DNA of 64,000 bases. Origin: Burkholderia sp. SRS-46. GTDB taxonomy: Bacteria; Pseudomonadota; Gammaproteobacteria; Burkholderiales; Burkholderiaceae. A model generated the notes under the pieces. The model was not told the DNA's origin, did not search any database, and was given only the letters and a program-made list of their open reading frames with translations. This document shows positions 50,984 to 58,813 of the stretch, one piece after another. A program made the translations under genes and the position numbers. Positions within the stretch are counted from its first letter, which is position 1. The number at the start of each line of letters is the position of its first letter. The stretch spans positions 124,001-188,000 of the forward strand of contig NZ_PTXL01000007.1 in the NCBI RefSeq assembly GCF_004343775.1. The letters are read 5' to 3'.

Positions 50984-53779
50984 ATGGCTACGATCGACGA
51001 ACTGAAACAACGCATCGACCTGCACGACCTCGCCGACCGCCTTGGCATGAAGCGCGGCCGCGGCGGCGACAAGGCGCTCTACCACTCGCCGCAGCACGAC
51101 GATAAAAGCCCGTCGCTGTCGATCTACGTGAACCACCCGAAGCACGGCACGGGCTGGCGCGACCACAGCGCCGACGCCGGCGGCTCGTGCATCGACCTGG
51201 TGATCCACGCCCGCGGCGGATCCGTCGCCGACGCCGTGCGCTTCCTGCACGATGCCTACGGCATCCCGCTCGATCGGCCGGCGCCGGCCGAGCGCCGCGA
51301 GAAATCGACCGTCGAGTACATCGCCGATCGCTGTCTCGCGGAACGCGATCGCGTGCGCGAATACCTCGGCGGCCGCGGCATCGCCGCCGCGGCGATCGAC
51401 GCCGCGATCACCGCGCGCTCGCTCGGCTTCAACACCTGGACCAGCTCGAAGGTCGCCGCCGGCGAAGTCGGCCACGCCGGGCCGGCCGCTGCGTTCATCG
51501 TGCGTGCGTCAGGCGACGCACGCGTCGTCGCGGTCGACATGCGCTACGTCGACCCCGCGCTGAATGGCGGCGTCAAGACGCAGACCCAGGGCGACAAGGC
51601 CGGCTTCGGCTGGACCGCCGACCCTCGCCGGCTCGACAAGGCGAAGCGCGTGTTCGTCGTCGAAAGCGCGATCAATGCGCTGTCGATCGACACCTGCGCG
51701 CTACCCGGCGCTGCCGCGCTCGCGCTGCGCGGCCTCGCGAACGTCGACGGCATCGACTTCGCGTTCCTGCGCGGCAAGCAGGTCGTGATCTGCCTGGACA
51801 ACGACGAGCCGTTCGCGGACAACCACCCGCGCGCCGGCCGGCGCCCCGGCCCGGAAGCTGCATGGGCGCTCTACGAGCGGCTCACGGCGCTGAACATCAG
51901 CGCCGTGCTCGTCGACCAGGCCGGCTGGCTCGCGGACCTCGCGGACGGCGAGACAACGCAGAAGCCCATCAACGACGTGAACGACTACCTGCAACTGCGC
52001 GGCCCGGCCGAGCTGCAGCGCGCGCTCGACCAGCTCGAACCGTGGCTGATCGCGGGCCTGGCCGGCGACAGCACGCGCCGCGGCCGGCCGCGCATCTTCC
52101 TGCCGTCGCACGACTTCGCGCAGTACTGGCGCTTCCGCACGCGGCCGGACTTCACCAGCTACATCACGAAGATGGACCGCAACGAGGAATCGGGCGCCGA
52201 AACGCCCGTGATGACGGATCTGTGTGGCTTCCGCATCGCCGGCATCAGCCGCGTGTCGGTCGCGAGCGCGACGTCGACGATGACGGGCGACGCCGACCAG
52301 GCGCCGACCGTCTACTTCGCCGTGTCGGTACAGGCGCCGCGCCACGGCGCGCAGCTGATCCGCCGCGTGATGCTCGACGACCAGCTCCACAACGTCGACC
52401 AGTGGGGCAAGTTCGGGCCGATCTGGGCGCCGGCGCCGTTCAAGCGGATGGTTAACATCCTCGAGCGCGGCGCCGACCTCGGCGCGCGCCAGGCCGCGAA
52501 CTTCGTCGGGCTCGCCTGGCGCGACGGCCGGCTGATCGTCAACGAAGGCCCGGACTGCTACTTCACCGAAGCCGACAAGCAGTGCCCGTATCACAACCTG
52601 ACGTTCCCGACCGGCCCGGCCAGCGACGCGCGCCGGGTCATCGCAGCGTACCAAACGACGTTCAAGCAGAACGCCGCGACGATCCCGCTCGTGTGGGCGC
52701 TTGGCGGCCACCTGAAGGCGCTGCTCGGCTTCTGGCCGCACATCACGATCCAGGCGAACAAGGGCGCGGGCAAGTCGACGCTGATCAAGCGGCTCGAACG
52801 TTCGCTCGCGTTCACGATGTTTTCGGGGCAGTCGCTGCAGACCGAGTTCCGGCTGCTGACCAGCATCAGCCACACGAGCCACCCGGTCGGCTGGGAAGAA
52901 CTGTCGGCGCGCCGGCAGGACGTGATCGACAAGGCGGTCGGCCTGTTGCAAGAGAACTACCAGTACACGGTGACTCGCCGCGGCACCGACATGACGGAAT
53001 ACCTGCTGTGCGCGCCGGTGATGCTGGCCGGCGAGGACGTGCCGGTGCGCAGCCTGCTCGGCAAGCTCGTGCGCACCACGCTGACCGGCAAGCGCGGCCC
53101 GCTGCTGCCGGACGACCTGCCACGCTTCCCGGTGCGGCAGTGGCTCGAATTCCTGGCCGGCCTGGACAAGCGTGCGGTGCTCGACCAGTACGCCAGCCTG
53201 CGGGACAGGGCGCTGGCCAACTGCCGCGCGAGCGGCGAGGACGACGGCGCCAAGCGGATGGCCGGCAACTATGCAGCCGTTGCACTCGCCTGGCGCTACC
53301 TGTGCGAGTTCGCCGGTCTGGACCCGAGCGACGGCGACTTTCCGCGTGATCTTCTCGCTGAGATGAACGGCCACGTCGCCGAGACGAGCGCCGATCGGGA
53401 GCCGTGGGTATGGATCATGGAAACGGTGCTGTCCGAAATCGACGGCGGCAACTACAAGCATCCGTTCACGTTCGACACCGTCGACGGCGAGTTCTGCCTG
53501 CTGCTGCGCACCGGGCACGTGATGGACCACATCGCCCACACGAGCGCGTTGCGCGACAAATGGAACGGCTTGCCCGTGAAGTCTGATCGCGTGTTCAAGA
53601 CGCAGCTCAAGCACGCCGGCGTCGTGGTCGGTGAGAAGGAGGTCGAGCGCCGGATCTACACCCGCCGCGTGCCATACCTCACGCCGATTTCGCTCGAGCG
53701 CCTGGCCGCGTTCGGGCTGCACGTGTCCATCCGTGAAGATCTGGCGACCGACGCGACCGAGCAGCGAGGCCGTGCATGA
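50984..53779 (+). CDS. Phage replication protein: primase-like zinc-finger relic, toprim and P-loop helicase domains
   Basis: A 931-residue protein. The N-terminus (DLADRLGMKRGRGGDKALYHSPQHDDKSPSLSIY...GGSCIDLVIHARG) has the shape of a CHC2 primase zinc finger but the zinc-binding cysteines are missing. A toprim domain follows (RVFVVESAINALSID with Glu, ICLDNDEP with the acidic pair at about residue 271). The second half has a P-loop, IQANKGAGKSTLIKRLERS (about 590), and a superfamily 3/RecA-like ATPase layout. It takes the place of P2 gene A but is not an HUH nickase, implying P4-alpha-like or theta replication rather than P2-type rolling circle. Confidence 0.88.
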   Translation: MATIDELKQRIDLHDLADRLGMKRGRGGDKALYHSPQHDDKSPSLSIYVNHPKHGTGWRDHSADAGGSCIDLVIHARGGSVADAVRFLHDAYGIPLDRPAPAERREKSTVEYIADRCLAERDRVREYLGGRGIAAAAIDAAITARSLGFNTWTSSKVAAGEVGHAGPAAAFIVRASGDARVVAVDMRYVDPALNGGVKTQTQGDKAGFGWTADPRRLDKAKRVFVVESAINALSIDTCALPGAAALALRGLANVDGIDFAFLRGKQVVICLDNDEPFADNHPRAGRRPGPEAAWALYERLTALNISAVLVDQAGWLADLADGETTQKPINDVNDYLQLRGPAELQRALDQLEPWLIAGLAGDSTRRGRPRIFLPSHDFAQYWRFRTRPDFTSYITKMDRNEESGAETPVMTDLCGFRIAGISRVSVASATSTMTGDADQAPTVYFAVSVQAPRHGAQLIRRVMLDDQLHNVDQWGKFGPIWAPAPFKRMVNILERGADLGARQAANFVGLAWRDGRLIVNEGPDCYFTEADKQCPYHNLTFPTGPASDARRVIAAYQTTFKQNAATIPLVWALGGHLKALLGFWPHITIQANKGAGKSTLIKRLERSLAFTMFSGQSLQTEFRLLTSISHTSHPVGWEELSARRQDVIDKAVGLLQENYQYTVTRRGTDMTEYLLCAPVMLAGEDVPVRSLLGKLVRTTLTGKRGPLLPDDLPRFPVRQWLEFLAGLDKRAVLDQYASLRDRALANCRASGEDDGAKRMAGNYAAVALAWRYLCEFAGLDPSDGDFPRDLLAEMNGHVAETSADREPWVWIMETVLSEIDGGNYKHPFTFDTVDGEFCLLLRTGHVMDHIAHTSALRDKWNGLPVKSDRVFKTQLKHAGVVVGEKEVERRIYTRRVPYLTPISLERLAAFGLHVSIREDLATDATEQRGRA

Positions 53780-54324
53780 CGCCCTCTCAGTCGATGCAGC
53801 CGCCGTGCGGCCCTACGCCTTCCCTCATTCTTTCCGGCCGCGTAGCGGCCCTGTATTCGGGTTTCCGGTGCGTGCGTCGATGCGCGCAGCAATCGGCGCA
53901 CGTCGTCACGCGGCCGCCGTGCTGTCCGCTTCCCCCCGTACCCCCCGCAAGTCGAAACGGCTGGGCAACAGCGCGAGCCGAGAGGACCGGGGGCCGCGCG
54001 GGCGTTTTTTTCCACAGGGACCGGGCAGGCAGCACACGCGAATCGTGGTTTTCGGGGGTGCCCGCTCGTAAGTCTTTGATTATTGAGAAGAGTACCGCCA
54101 CGAATGGTATTCGAATTGCCACTAGTCAGGCCGCTTTTGCCATTAGTCCGTTTTTTGCGCCGGCCACCGCCGCCCCTTTCTTCCTTCTCTCTAATTCATT
54201 GAAAAAGAAGAAGAAAGAAGGCGAAGAAGGTGCAGCCATAGGCCGGAATCGGTCGCCACGAGTTGTATGCGTTTTGCCATCAATCACCGACGCTGCCTAT
54301 TTTTTGGGCCACGAGTTTTTCCGG
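53780..54324. other. Gene-free stretch after the replication gene, candidate origin region
   Basis: About 550 bp. The first half is GC-rich. The second half is AT-rich with a purine tract (54200-54235) and several copies of TTGCCA(T) at 54116, 54137 and 54274, continuing into the palindrome at 54325-54347. A frame of 191 codons is open here but encodes low-complexity sequence. Repeats beside a replication gene make an origin or control region plausible. Confidence 0.4.
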
Positions 54325-54347
54325 TTGCCATCCTTGAATGATGGCAA
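54325..54347. promoter_or_regulatory. Palindrome TTGCCATC-N7-GATGGCAA, probable operator
   Basis: Perfect 8-bp arms with a 7-bp spacer, followed at 54350 by a further GATGGCA half-site. It lies just upstream of the AlpA-like gene and the integrase, and shares its TTGCCAT half-site with the upstream repeats, so an autoregulatory or excisionase site is likely. Confidence 0.6.
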
Positions 54348-54440
54348 TTGATGGCACACACAATCCTTAAAAATCAAATGGTTATGGAAAACTCAGGTGC
54401 TAACCATCAATCCACGAGTTGCGCTGCGTGCCCCCCCTCC

Positions 54441-54788
54441 ATGGACGTACAAATAGCGACCGTCGACCTGCATGGCGCGGCGGCGATCCTCGGCGCCCAT
54501 CCCGAAACGGTGCGCCTGAAAGCCAAAGCCGGCGCGCTGCCGGGCCGCAAGGTGGGCAAGCGCTGGATGTTCTCGATAGTTGCCCTGCAGCGCTACCTCG
54601 CCGGAGAATGGCTCCCGCGAGTTGTGCAGGGCGATCAACAGGAGGAAGTTGAACCATGTCGCTCTACAAACGGAAGACCAGCCCGAACTGGCAATACAAG
54701 CTGTACCCCCCTGGCGGCGGAACGCCGGTACAGGGAAGCACTGGCACCAGCAACAAAGAGCAGGCGCAGGAATTCCACGACCGCCTGA
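54441..54788 (+). CDS. AlpA/excisionase-like HTH protein overlapping the integrase
   Basis: The core VDLHGAAAILGAHPETVRLKAKAGALPGRKVGKRWMFSIVALQRYLAG (about residues 8-54 from 54441) is a helix-turn-helix-17 domain as in AlpA/Xis proteins. The frame has no stop until 54788, so the gene overlaps the start of the integrase by 133 bp; the residues encoded in the overlap look unconstrained. The start is uncertain: ATG 54441 has no clear ribosome binding site, and ATGs at 54348/54351 next to the palindrome are open too. It should direct excision together with the integrase. Confidence 0.75.
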   Translation: MDVQIATVDLHGAAAILGAHPETVRLKAKAGALPGRKVGKRWMFSIVALQRYLAGEWLPRVVQGDQQEEVEPCRSTNGRPARTGNTSCTPLAAERRYREALAPATKSRRRNSTTA

Positions 54789-55732
54789 AGGTGGATCTGT
54801 GGAACCAAGCGCGGCTTGGCACGAAGCCGCGCTACACCTGGAACGAGGCCGTCGTCCGGTACGTCGCCTTGCGCGAAGGGCTCCCGAGCCTGGAAACGTC
54901 GAAGATTCACCTCCGCTGGCTCGACCGGCACCTGTCCGGCGTCGCGCTGGCCGACATCGACCGCAACCGGATTGACGCGATCGCCCTGGAGAAGCGCCGC
55001 GAGCCTCTTGTAATCCGCACGAAGCGCGGACTTGTGACGACCGACCGGACGGCCAGCGCGAGCACGGTGCGCCGCGTGATCGGCGTGTTGAAGGCCGTGC
55101 TGAACGCGGCCGTCGAGTGGGAATGGCTGAACCGCGCGCCGGTGACAAAGCGCGCGAAGGTCACGCAGAAGCGCATCCGCTTTCTGACGCCGGCGGAGGC
55201 AGAGCGGCTACTGGCCGAGCTGCCCGACCACCTGGCCGACATGGCACGCTTCAGTCTCGAAACGGGCCTGCGCCGCTCGAATGTGACCGGGCTCCAATGG
55301 TCGCAGGTCGACATCGTGCGACGTGTCGCGTGGATCCACCCGGACCAGGCGAAGGCGAAGAAGGCCATCGCCGTGCCGCTGTCGGACACGGCGATCGCCG
55401 TGCTGCGCCGCCAGTTCGCGAAGCAGCGCGCGCCCGGCTTCGTCGACAGCGTGTTCGTGTACCAGGGCAAGCCGGTCTACCAAACCACGACGGCCGCGTG
55501 GCGCAAGGCCCTGGCGCGCGCGCGCATCCGCGACTTCCGCTGGCACGACCTGCGGCATACCTGGGCGAGCTGGCACGTGCAGCGCGGCACGCCGCTCCAG
55601 GTGCTGAAGGAGCTGGGCGGGTGGGAAACGATGGAGATGGTGCAGCGGTACGCGCACCTGTCAGCCGACCACCTGGCGCACTGGGTCGCGCCGCTGACGG
55701 CCGAGCCCGCGCCGATGCTGGCTGCAATTTAG
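54656..55732 (+). CDS. int: Tyrosine recombinase (integrase of the P2-like prophage)
   Basis: A 358-residue integrase. Catalytic residues are visible: TGLRRSN (Arg), the Lys strand around AKAKKAIAVPL, HDLRHTWASWHVQ (His-x-x-Arg) and LGGWETMEMVQRYAHLS with the tyrosine; Trp replaces the second His. The N-terminus MSLYKRKTSPNWQYKLYPPGG is an arm-binding domain. It ends 54 bp before the att repeat at 55786, reading towards it. The last codons overlap the arm-type 16-mer at 55721-55736. Confidence 0.93.
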   Translation: MSLYKRKTSPNWQYKLYPPGGGTPVQGSTGTSNKEQAQEFHDRLKVDLWNQARLGTKPRYTWNEAVVRYVALREGLPSLETSKIHLRWLDRHLSGVALADIDRNRIDAIALEKRREPLVIRTKRGLVTTDRTASASTVRRVIGVLKAVLNAAVEWEWLNRAPVTKRAKVTQKRIRFLTPAEAERLLAELPDHLADMARFSLETGLRRSNVTGLQWSQVDIVRRVAWIHPDQAKAKKAIAVPLSDTAIAVLRRQFAKQRAPGFVDSVFVYQGKPVYQTTTAAWRKALARARIRDFRWHDLRHTWASWHVQRGTPLQVLKELGGWETMEMVQRYAHLSADHLAHWVAPLTAEPAPMLAAI

Positions 55733-55736
55733 CTGT
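55721..55736 (-). repeat. Candidate integrase arm site (right) of the P2-like prophage
   Basis: 15 of 16 bases match the copy at 20722-20737 at the other prophage end, in the same orientation, and it closely resembles the element 1 arm sites. It overlaps the integrase stop codon. Confidence 0.5.
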
Positions 55737-55785
55737 AGTGATGCTGTCCGACGAGGGTAGGAAACCGCTGAGAGTCTTACTAGAC

Positions 55786-55831
55786 TTGGCGCGCCCGGCT
55801 GGGATCGAACCAGCAACCCCTGCCTTCGGAG
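55786..55831 (-). repeat. tRNA-Arg(CCG) 3' fragment: right att of the P2-like prophage
   Basis: Perfect 46-bp repeat of 20569-20614. Here the match to a tRNA runs on a little further (to AACTGCC of the anticodon stem, about 55838), then stops; the D-arm and 5' acceptor strand are absent. So this is still not the intact gene and further inserted DNA lies to the right. Confidence 0.88.
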
Positions 55832-56037
55832 GGCAGTTGGCGCATTTCTTCCCAAAACGTCAGATCCGAGATGCCTGGAAGCTTGTTCGCCAATTCCTAT
55901 CTAGCTGTTTCATCTCCATAAAGGTAATTTCTCACTCCACTTAGCAGCACGCAGGTAACAACTACGAAGCGCGCGCAAACATCCCGAGCACACTCGCTCC
56001 ACCTGACTCAGCCACCGCACATCTAAATTCATATTTT

Positions 56038-56217
56038 CTATTTATTATTTTCCTTATCCCGTTGAGTCGAAGAATTTCTATTTTCTCGATGCGTTTTAGA
56101 ATTCAAAAAAACATCAGACCCTTCTAACTTCAAGCTCGACCTCTTTGATTCCGGCCAACTAGCAAGAAGGCGCTGAGCTTGTGCAATTTGTTGCGCGAGA
56201 CTACTTGGCTTCTTCAT
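56038..56217 (-). CDS. Small protein coupled to the dCTP deaminase gene
   Basis: A 59-residue protein starting MKKPSSLAQQIAQAQRLLAS, with GGAGG eight bases before ATG 56217. It begins 29 bp after the deaminase stop on the same strand and shares its low G+C, so the two are very likely one operon. The first half is an amphipathic helix (LAQQIAQAQRLLASWPESKRSSLKLEGSDVF), the end is hydrophilic (RENRNSSTQRDKENNK). No family recognised; it could be an antitoxin-like or regulatory partner of the deaminase. Confidence 0.68.
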   Translation of the reverse strand: MKKPSSLAQQIAQAQRLLASWPESKRSSLKLEGSDVFLNSKTHRENRNSSTQRDKENNK

Positions 56218-56245
56218 AGCAATCCTCCAGCATTCGTTAATGCGA

Positions 56246-57859
56246 CTATTTTAACTGAACCCCTAACTTTTTGGCAAGCGACGGAATTTCCTCAGCCACT
56301 ATTTTCAACTCTATATCCACGTACGAATTCTTAAACCTCATAAATCTTGGCCTATTGTATTGCGCACGCCAATCCACCACCTTCCCGTTTGCCGTCTTTC
56401 TTGCCTCTCTAACATCAAATATATCCTGATACTGTCTTGGCGAAATTCCAACAAACGGCTCAAAATTAACGTGATTACCGGACGGATAAACAGAGTCAAC
56501 ATTAATCGAATCTCGATGTAGTTGCTTCGCCTTGCTTTTTGGATACGGCTCTATGTACACAACCCTTTTGATTCCACTTGCCACGATATGTCTGGCACAC
56601 ATATGACAAGGGAAGGTTGTACTAAATAGGGTTGCCCCTTGAACGGATATTCCCAGCCTCGCCGCCGACATTAACGCGGCCATTTCTGCATGGACGCTTC
56701 GCCCGAACTCAAGCAGCCCCATAACCCTAGTACCTTTCAGCACATCCTTACTCTTACCAGACACCAAATCAACGACTAACTTACGCAAATCAGATTTTTT
56801 TACAGAATTCGACAACAATTTATTTTTACTAAGTCGCTCAACAAACTCCCCTATTACCTGAACTCGCTCTTCAGCCGTTGCATCCATGCCCCTTTGAAAA
56901 TCGCGCGCATCCCCAGCATCATCTGGCCAATACAAATCGCCACCAAATTTCGGGACATCATTACAACCCACGGCAATTAGATCGCCTCCCGACCTTAAAA
57001 TTGCGGCACCAACCTGCCGACTTAAATCAGACGATCGCAAAGCCGCCGATCGAGCGTGGTACATTCCATGCTCATCACGAGAAGGAGTGAGAAAAATATT
57101 TCCGAAGAGCAGCTGAATAAATCTAGATATTTGCGAGTCTCGAGTTTTTATATTTGTGCCATCGACAAATAGATCAGCAAGCGGAAAGGCATCCTTTACG
57201 TCCTGCCCCAAATCGGTATTTTCCTCTAGCTCATCTCGCTCGACAATATGCTCCGCCTTCGACCGAGCATCATTTTGCCGACCAAAGTCAGACCTAGTTA
57301 TTCTTTCAGTAAGCGCGTCCACCCGAATTTCTCTAGGTGAATACACCGAAATAAGAAAAAATCCGCCGCCGTAAATATTACGGAGAGTTTGCACTTCATG
57401 TGGATGCTTTAACGACCGCAAAATATAAGCATGCTTTTCCTCTTTTCCGCCGAACTCCTCATCGCGAATTCTCTTTATTTCAGCAATGCCAAGTAGCGCT
57501 ACAGCATCCCCTCGCCCACTTTTGCTTCTTAAGCGAGTTCCCTCATTCATTAAGCTTTCAATTCGCTTGTCTTCGGGAGTTTTACTATAGTCGGACGAAA
57601 AGAATTCTTCGATTCTCTCGCTAAGCCGAATCAGCGCCGTTTGATAGTTGACGCTCTTCAGTTCCCGGATCAAGGTGGCAATTATTGGCTCCAGATCGAC
57701 CCCAACAGGACCGACAAAGCCGAAGACGAGCTCGGGGTAAGAGTGTGGGACGAGAACAGAGGTACCCTCCGATGCCTCGGAGGAAATTTGCGCCTCAACG
57801 GCTCTGCGGGCAGTCCGTGGATTGTGCTTCGCAACACTGCCGCCCCTCTTTTTCGGCAT
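56246..57859 (-). CDS. Anti-phage dCTP deaminase-type defence protein
   Basis: A 537-residue protein. The N-terminal third resembles a P-loop kinase fold (LVFGFVGPVGVDLEPIIATLIREL, with a degenerate Walker A), and the C-terminal part is a zinc cytidine/deoxycytidylate deaminase: HAEMAAL with His390 and Glu392, and PCHMC with Cys418 and Cys421. This long two-domain form matches the defence deaminases that convert dCTP/dCMP to dUTP/dUMP on infection and starve phages of nucleotides. GAGGTGAC lies upstream of ATG 57859. The gene is clearly more AT-rich than its surroundings, a sign of recent transfer. All metal ligands are intact. Confidence 0.87.
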   Translation of the reverse strand: MPKKRGGSVAKHNPRTARRAVEAQISSEASEGTSVLVPHSYPELVFGFVGPVGVDLEPIIATLIRELKSVNYQTALIRLSERIEEFFSSDYSKTPEDKRIESLMNEGTRLRSKSGRGDAVALLGIAEIKRIRDEEFGGKEEKHAYILRSLKHPHEVQTLRNIYGGGFFLISVYSPREIRVDALTERITRSDFGRQNDARSKAEHIVERDELEENTDLGQDVKDAFPLADLFVDGTNIKTRDSQISRFIQLLFGNIFLTPSRDEHGMYHARSAALRSSDLSRQVGAAILRSGGDLIAVGCNDVPKFGGDLYWPDDAGDARDFQRGMDATAEERVQVIGEFVERLSKNKLLSNSVKKSDLRKLVVDLVSGKSKDVLKGTRVMGLLEFGRSVHAEMAALMSAARLGISVQGATLFSTTFPCHMCARHIVASGIKRVVYIEPYPKSKAKQLHRDSINVDSVYPSGNHVNFEPFVGISPRQYQDIFDVREARKTANGKVVDWRAQYNRPRFMRFKNSYVDIELKIVAEEIPSLAKKLGVQLK

Positions 57860-58114
57860 TTGTCACCTCAAGCAATTCAGACCCGGAAACCTTACCGTTG
57901 CGGCAAGATCTTCATGTTTTGCATGAAGTATTCCTGGAGTCGCCCAGGCCGTCAAACGTATTAACCCTTGCTGACGTTTTTGCGAACCAAGCGCTGCTCT
58001 GTCCCGACATTCCGCCGCCATCCTCCGGCAGATCGCATGCCCGACAATTTCGTCCGATTAATTGCTTTGATCCCGTCTTCTGCAGAGCTACTTCGTTGGG
58101 CTCCCCGCTTGCAC

Positions 58115-58447
58115 CTAAGCAAACGAGATCACAAGCCTCTTGCCACATGCAGCCGCATACTTGCGCAGCGTTGCGAACGACGGCGAGTGTTTTTCGCTCG
58201 TCAGCGATGCTTCAAGCCGCGACACTGCGGATGCCGTCGTTCCCATGCGCTCCGCTACCTGAGCCTGCGTCAAACCCGACTCTTGCCGAGCAGTCAAAAT
58301 TGCGCGCAATGCGCTGTACTCGTCTTCCAGAGCGTCGTATTCAGCTCTGACACCGCGTTTTGCCAGAAGACGCTCTGTATCGTCCGCCGTGTGTGGAACT
58401 GGGTTGAATCCCTCCGCGCGAACGCGCTTGATCGCCATCTTAGCCAT
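58115..58447 (-). CDS. HigA-like Xre antitoxin
   Basis: A 110-residue protein. The Xre HTH is in the C-terminal half (LTARQESGLTQAQVAERMGTTASAVSRLEASLTSEKHSPSFATLRKYAAACGKRL), and the N-terminal half is the toxin-binding extension. It overlaps the toxin gene by 8 bp and follows it, the order usual for HigBA. A palindrome before the toxin start is its likely operator. Confidence 0.88.
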   Translation of the reverse strand: MAKMAIKRVRAEGFNPVPHTADDTERLLAKRGVRAEYDALEDEYSALRAILTARQESGLTQAQVAERMGTTASAVSRLEASLTSEKHSPSFATLRKYAAACGKRLVISFA

Positions 58448-58772
58448 TTTTCACCTCACTCAAACGTACCCTGGCGGTCCGCAGCTCGTTCCGCGGCGTC
58501 TCCTGCGTCTTCTTTACAAACGAGTGCAAGACAACGACACGTCGTCCGATGTGCGTGCAGTAGAACACGCGTCCGATGCCTTCCCTGCCCTTAGGGCGCA
58601 ACTCAAACAGCCCGTCCCCCATAGCGCGAGAGTGCGGCATACGCAGATCCGCACCGAACTCCTGCATCAGATCCAGGAGCCGCAAATAGTCCGCCAAAAT
58701 CCCGGCCGGTAGCTCGAAGACGTCGCGCTTGACGCGCTCGTTGTAGTAGACAACTGTCCAATTCGGAATCAT
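58440..58772 (-). CDS. HigB/RelE-family toxin (Gp49-like)
   Basis: A 110-residue RelE/HigB-type ribosome-dependent RNase: FELPAGILADYLRLLDLMQEFGADLRMPHSRAMGDGLFELRPKGREGIGRVFYCTHIGRRVVVLHSFVKKTQETPRNEL is typical of phage-derived Gp49-like toxins. ATG 58772 is chosen because a perfect palindrome sits directly before it; a longer frame to 58799 would run through the palindrome. Confidence 0.88.
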   Translation of the reverse strand: MIPNWTVVYYNERVKRDVFELPAGILADYLRLLDLMQEFGADLRMPHSRAMGDGLFELRPKGREGIGRVFYCTHIGRRVVVLHSFVKKTQETPRNELRTARVRLSEVKNG

Positions 58773-58774
58773 GT

Positions 58775-58788
58775 TAGCAAATTTGCTA
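58775..58788 (-). promoter_or_regulatory. Operator palindrome of the toxin-antitoxin pair
   Basis: TAGCAAATTTGCTA is a perfect 14-bp palindrome ending two bases before the toxin start codon. This is a likely binding site of the HigA-like antitoxin. Its closeness to the ATG leaves almost no leader and no usual ribosome binding site. Confidence 0.7.
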
Positions 58789-58813
58789 TGTTTTTGCAAT
58801 TTACCTCACCGCC

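Noticed and set aside
53776..54351. A 191-codon frame after the replication gene
   Set aside because: Low-complexity, Pro/Arg/Lys-rich product, mixed base composition and no ribosome binding site; repeats suggest a control region.
55786..55860. An intact tRNA-Arg gene
   Set aside because: The anticodon arm to the 3' end is present, but the D-arm and 5' acceptor strand are absent in all three copies.
57860..58114. A gene between the deaminase and the antitoxin
   Set aside because: Only short frames without ribosome binding sites; the 78-codon minus frame at 57912-58148 overlaps the antitoxin end and has no support.
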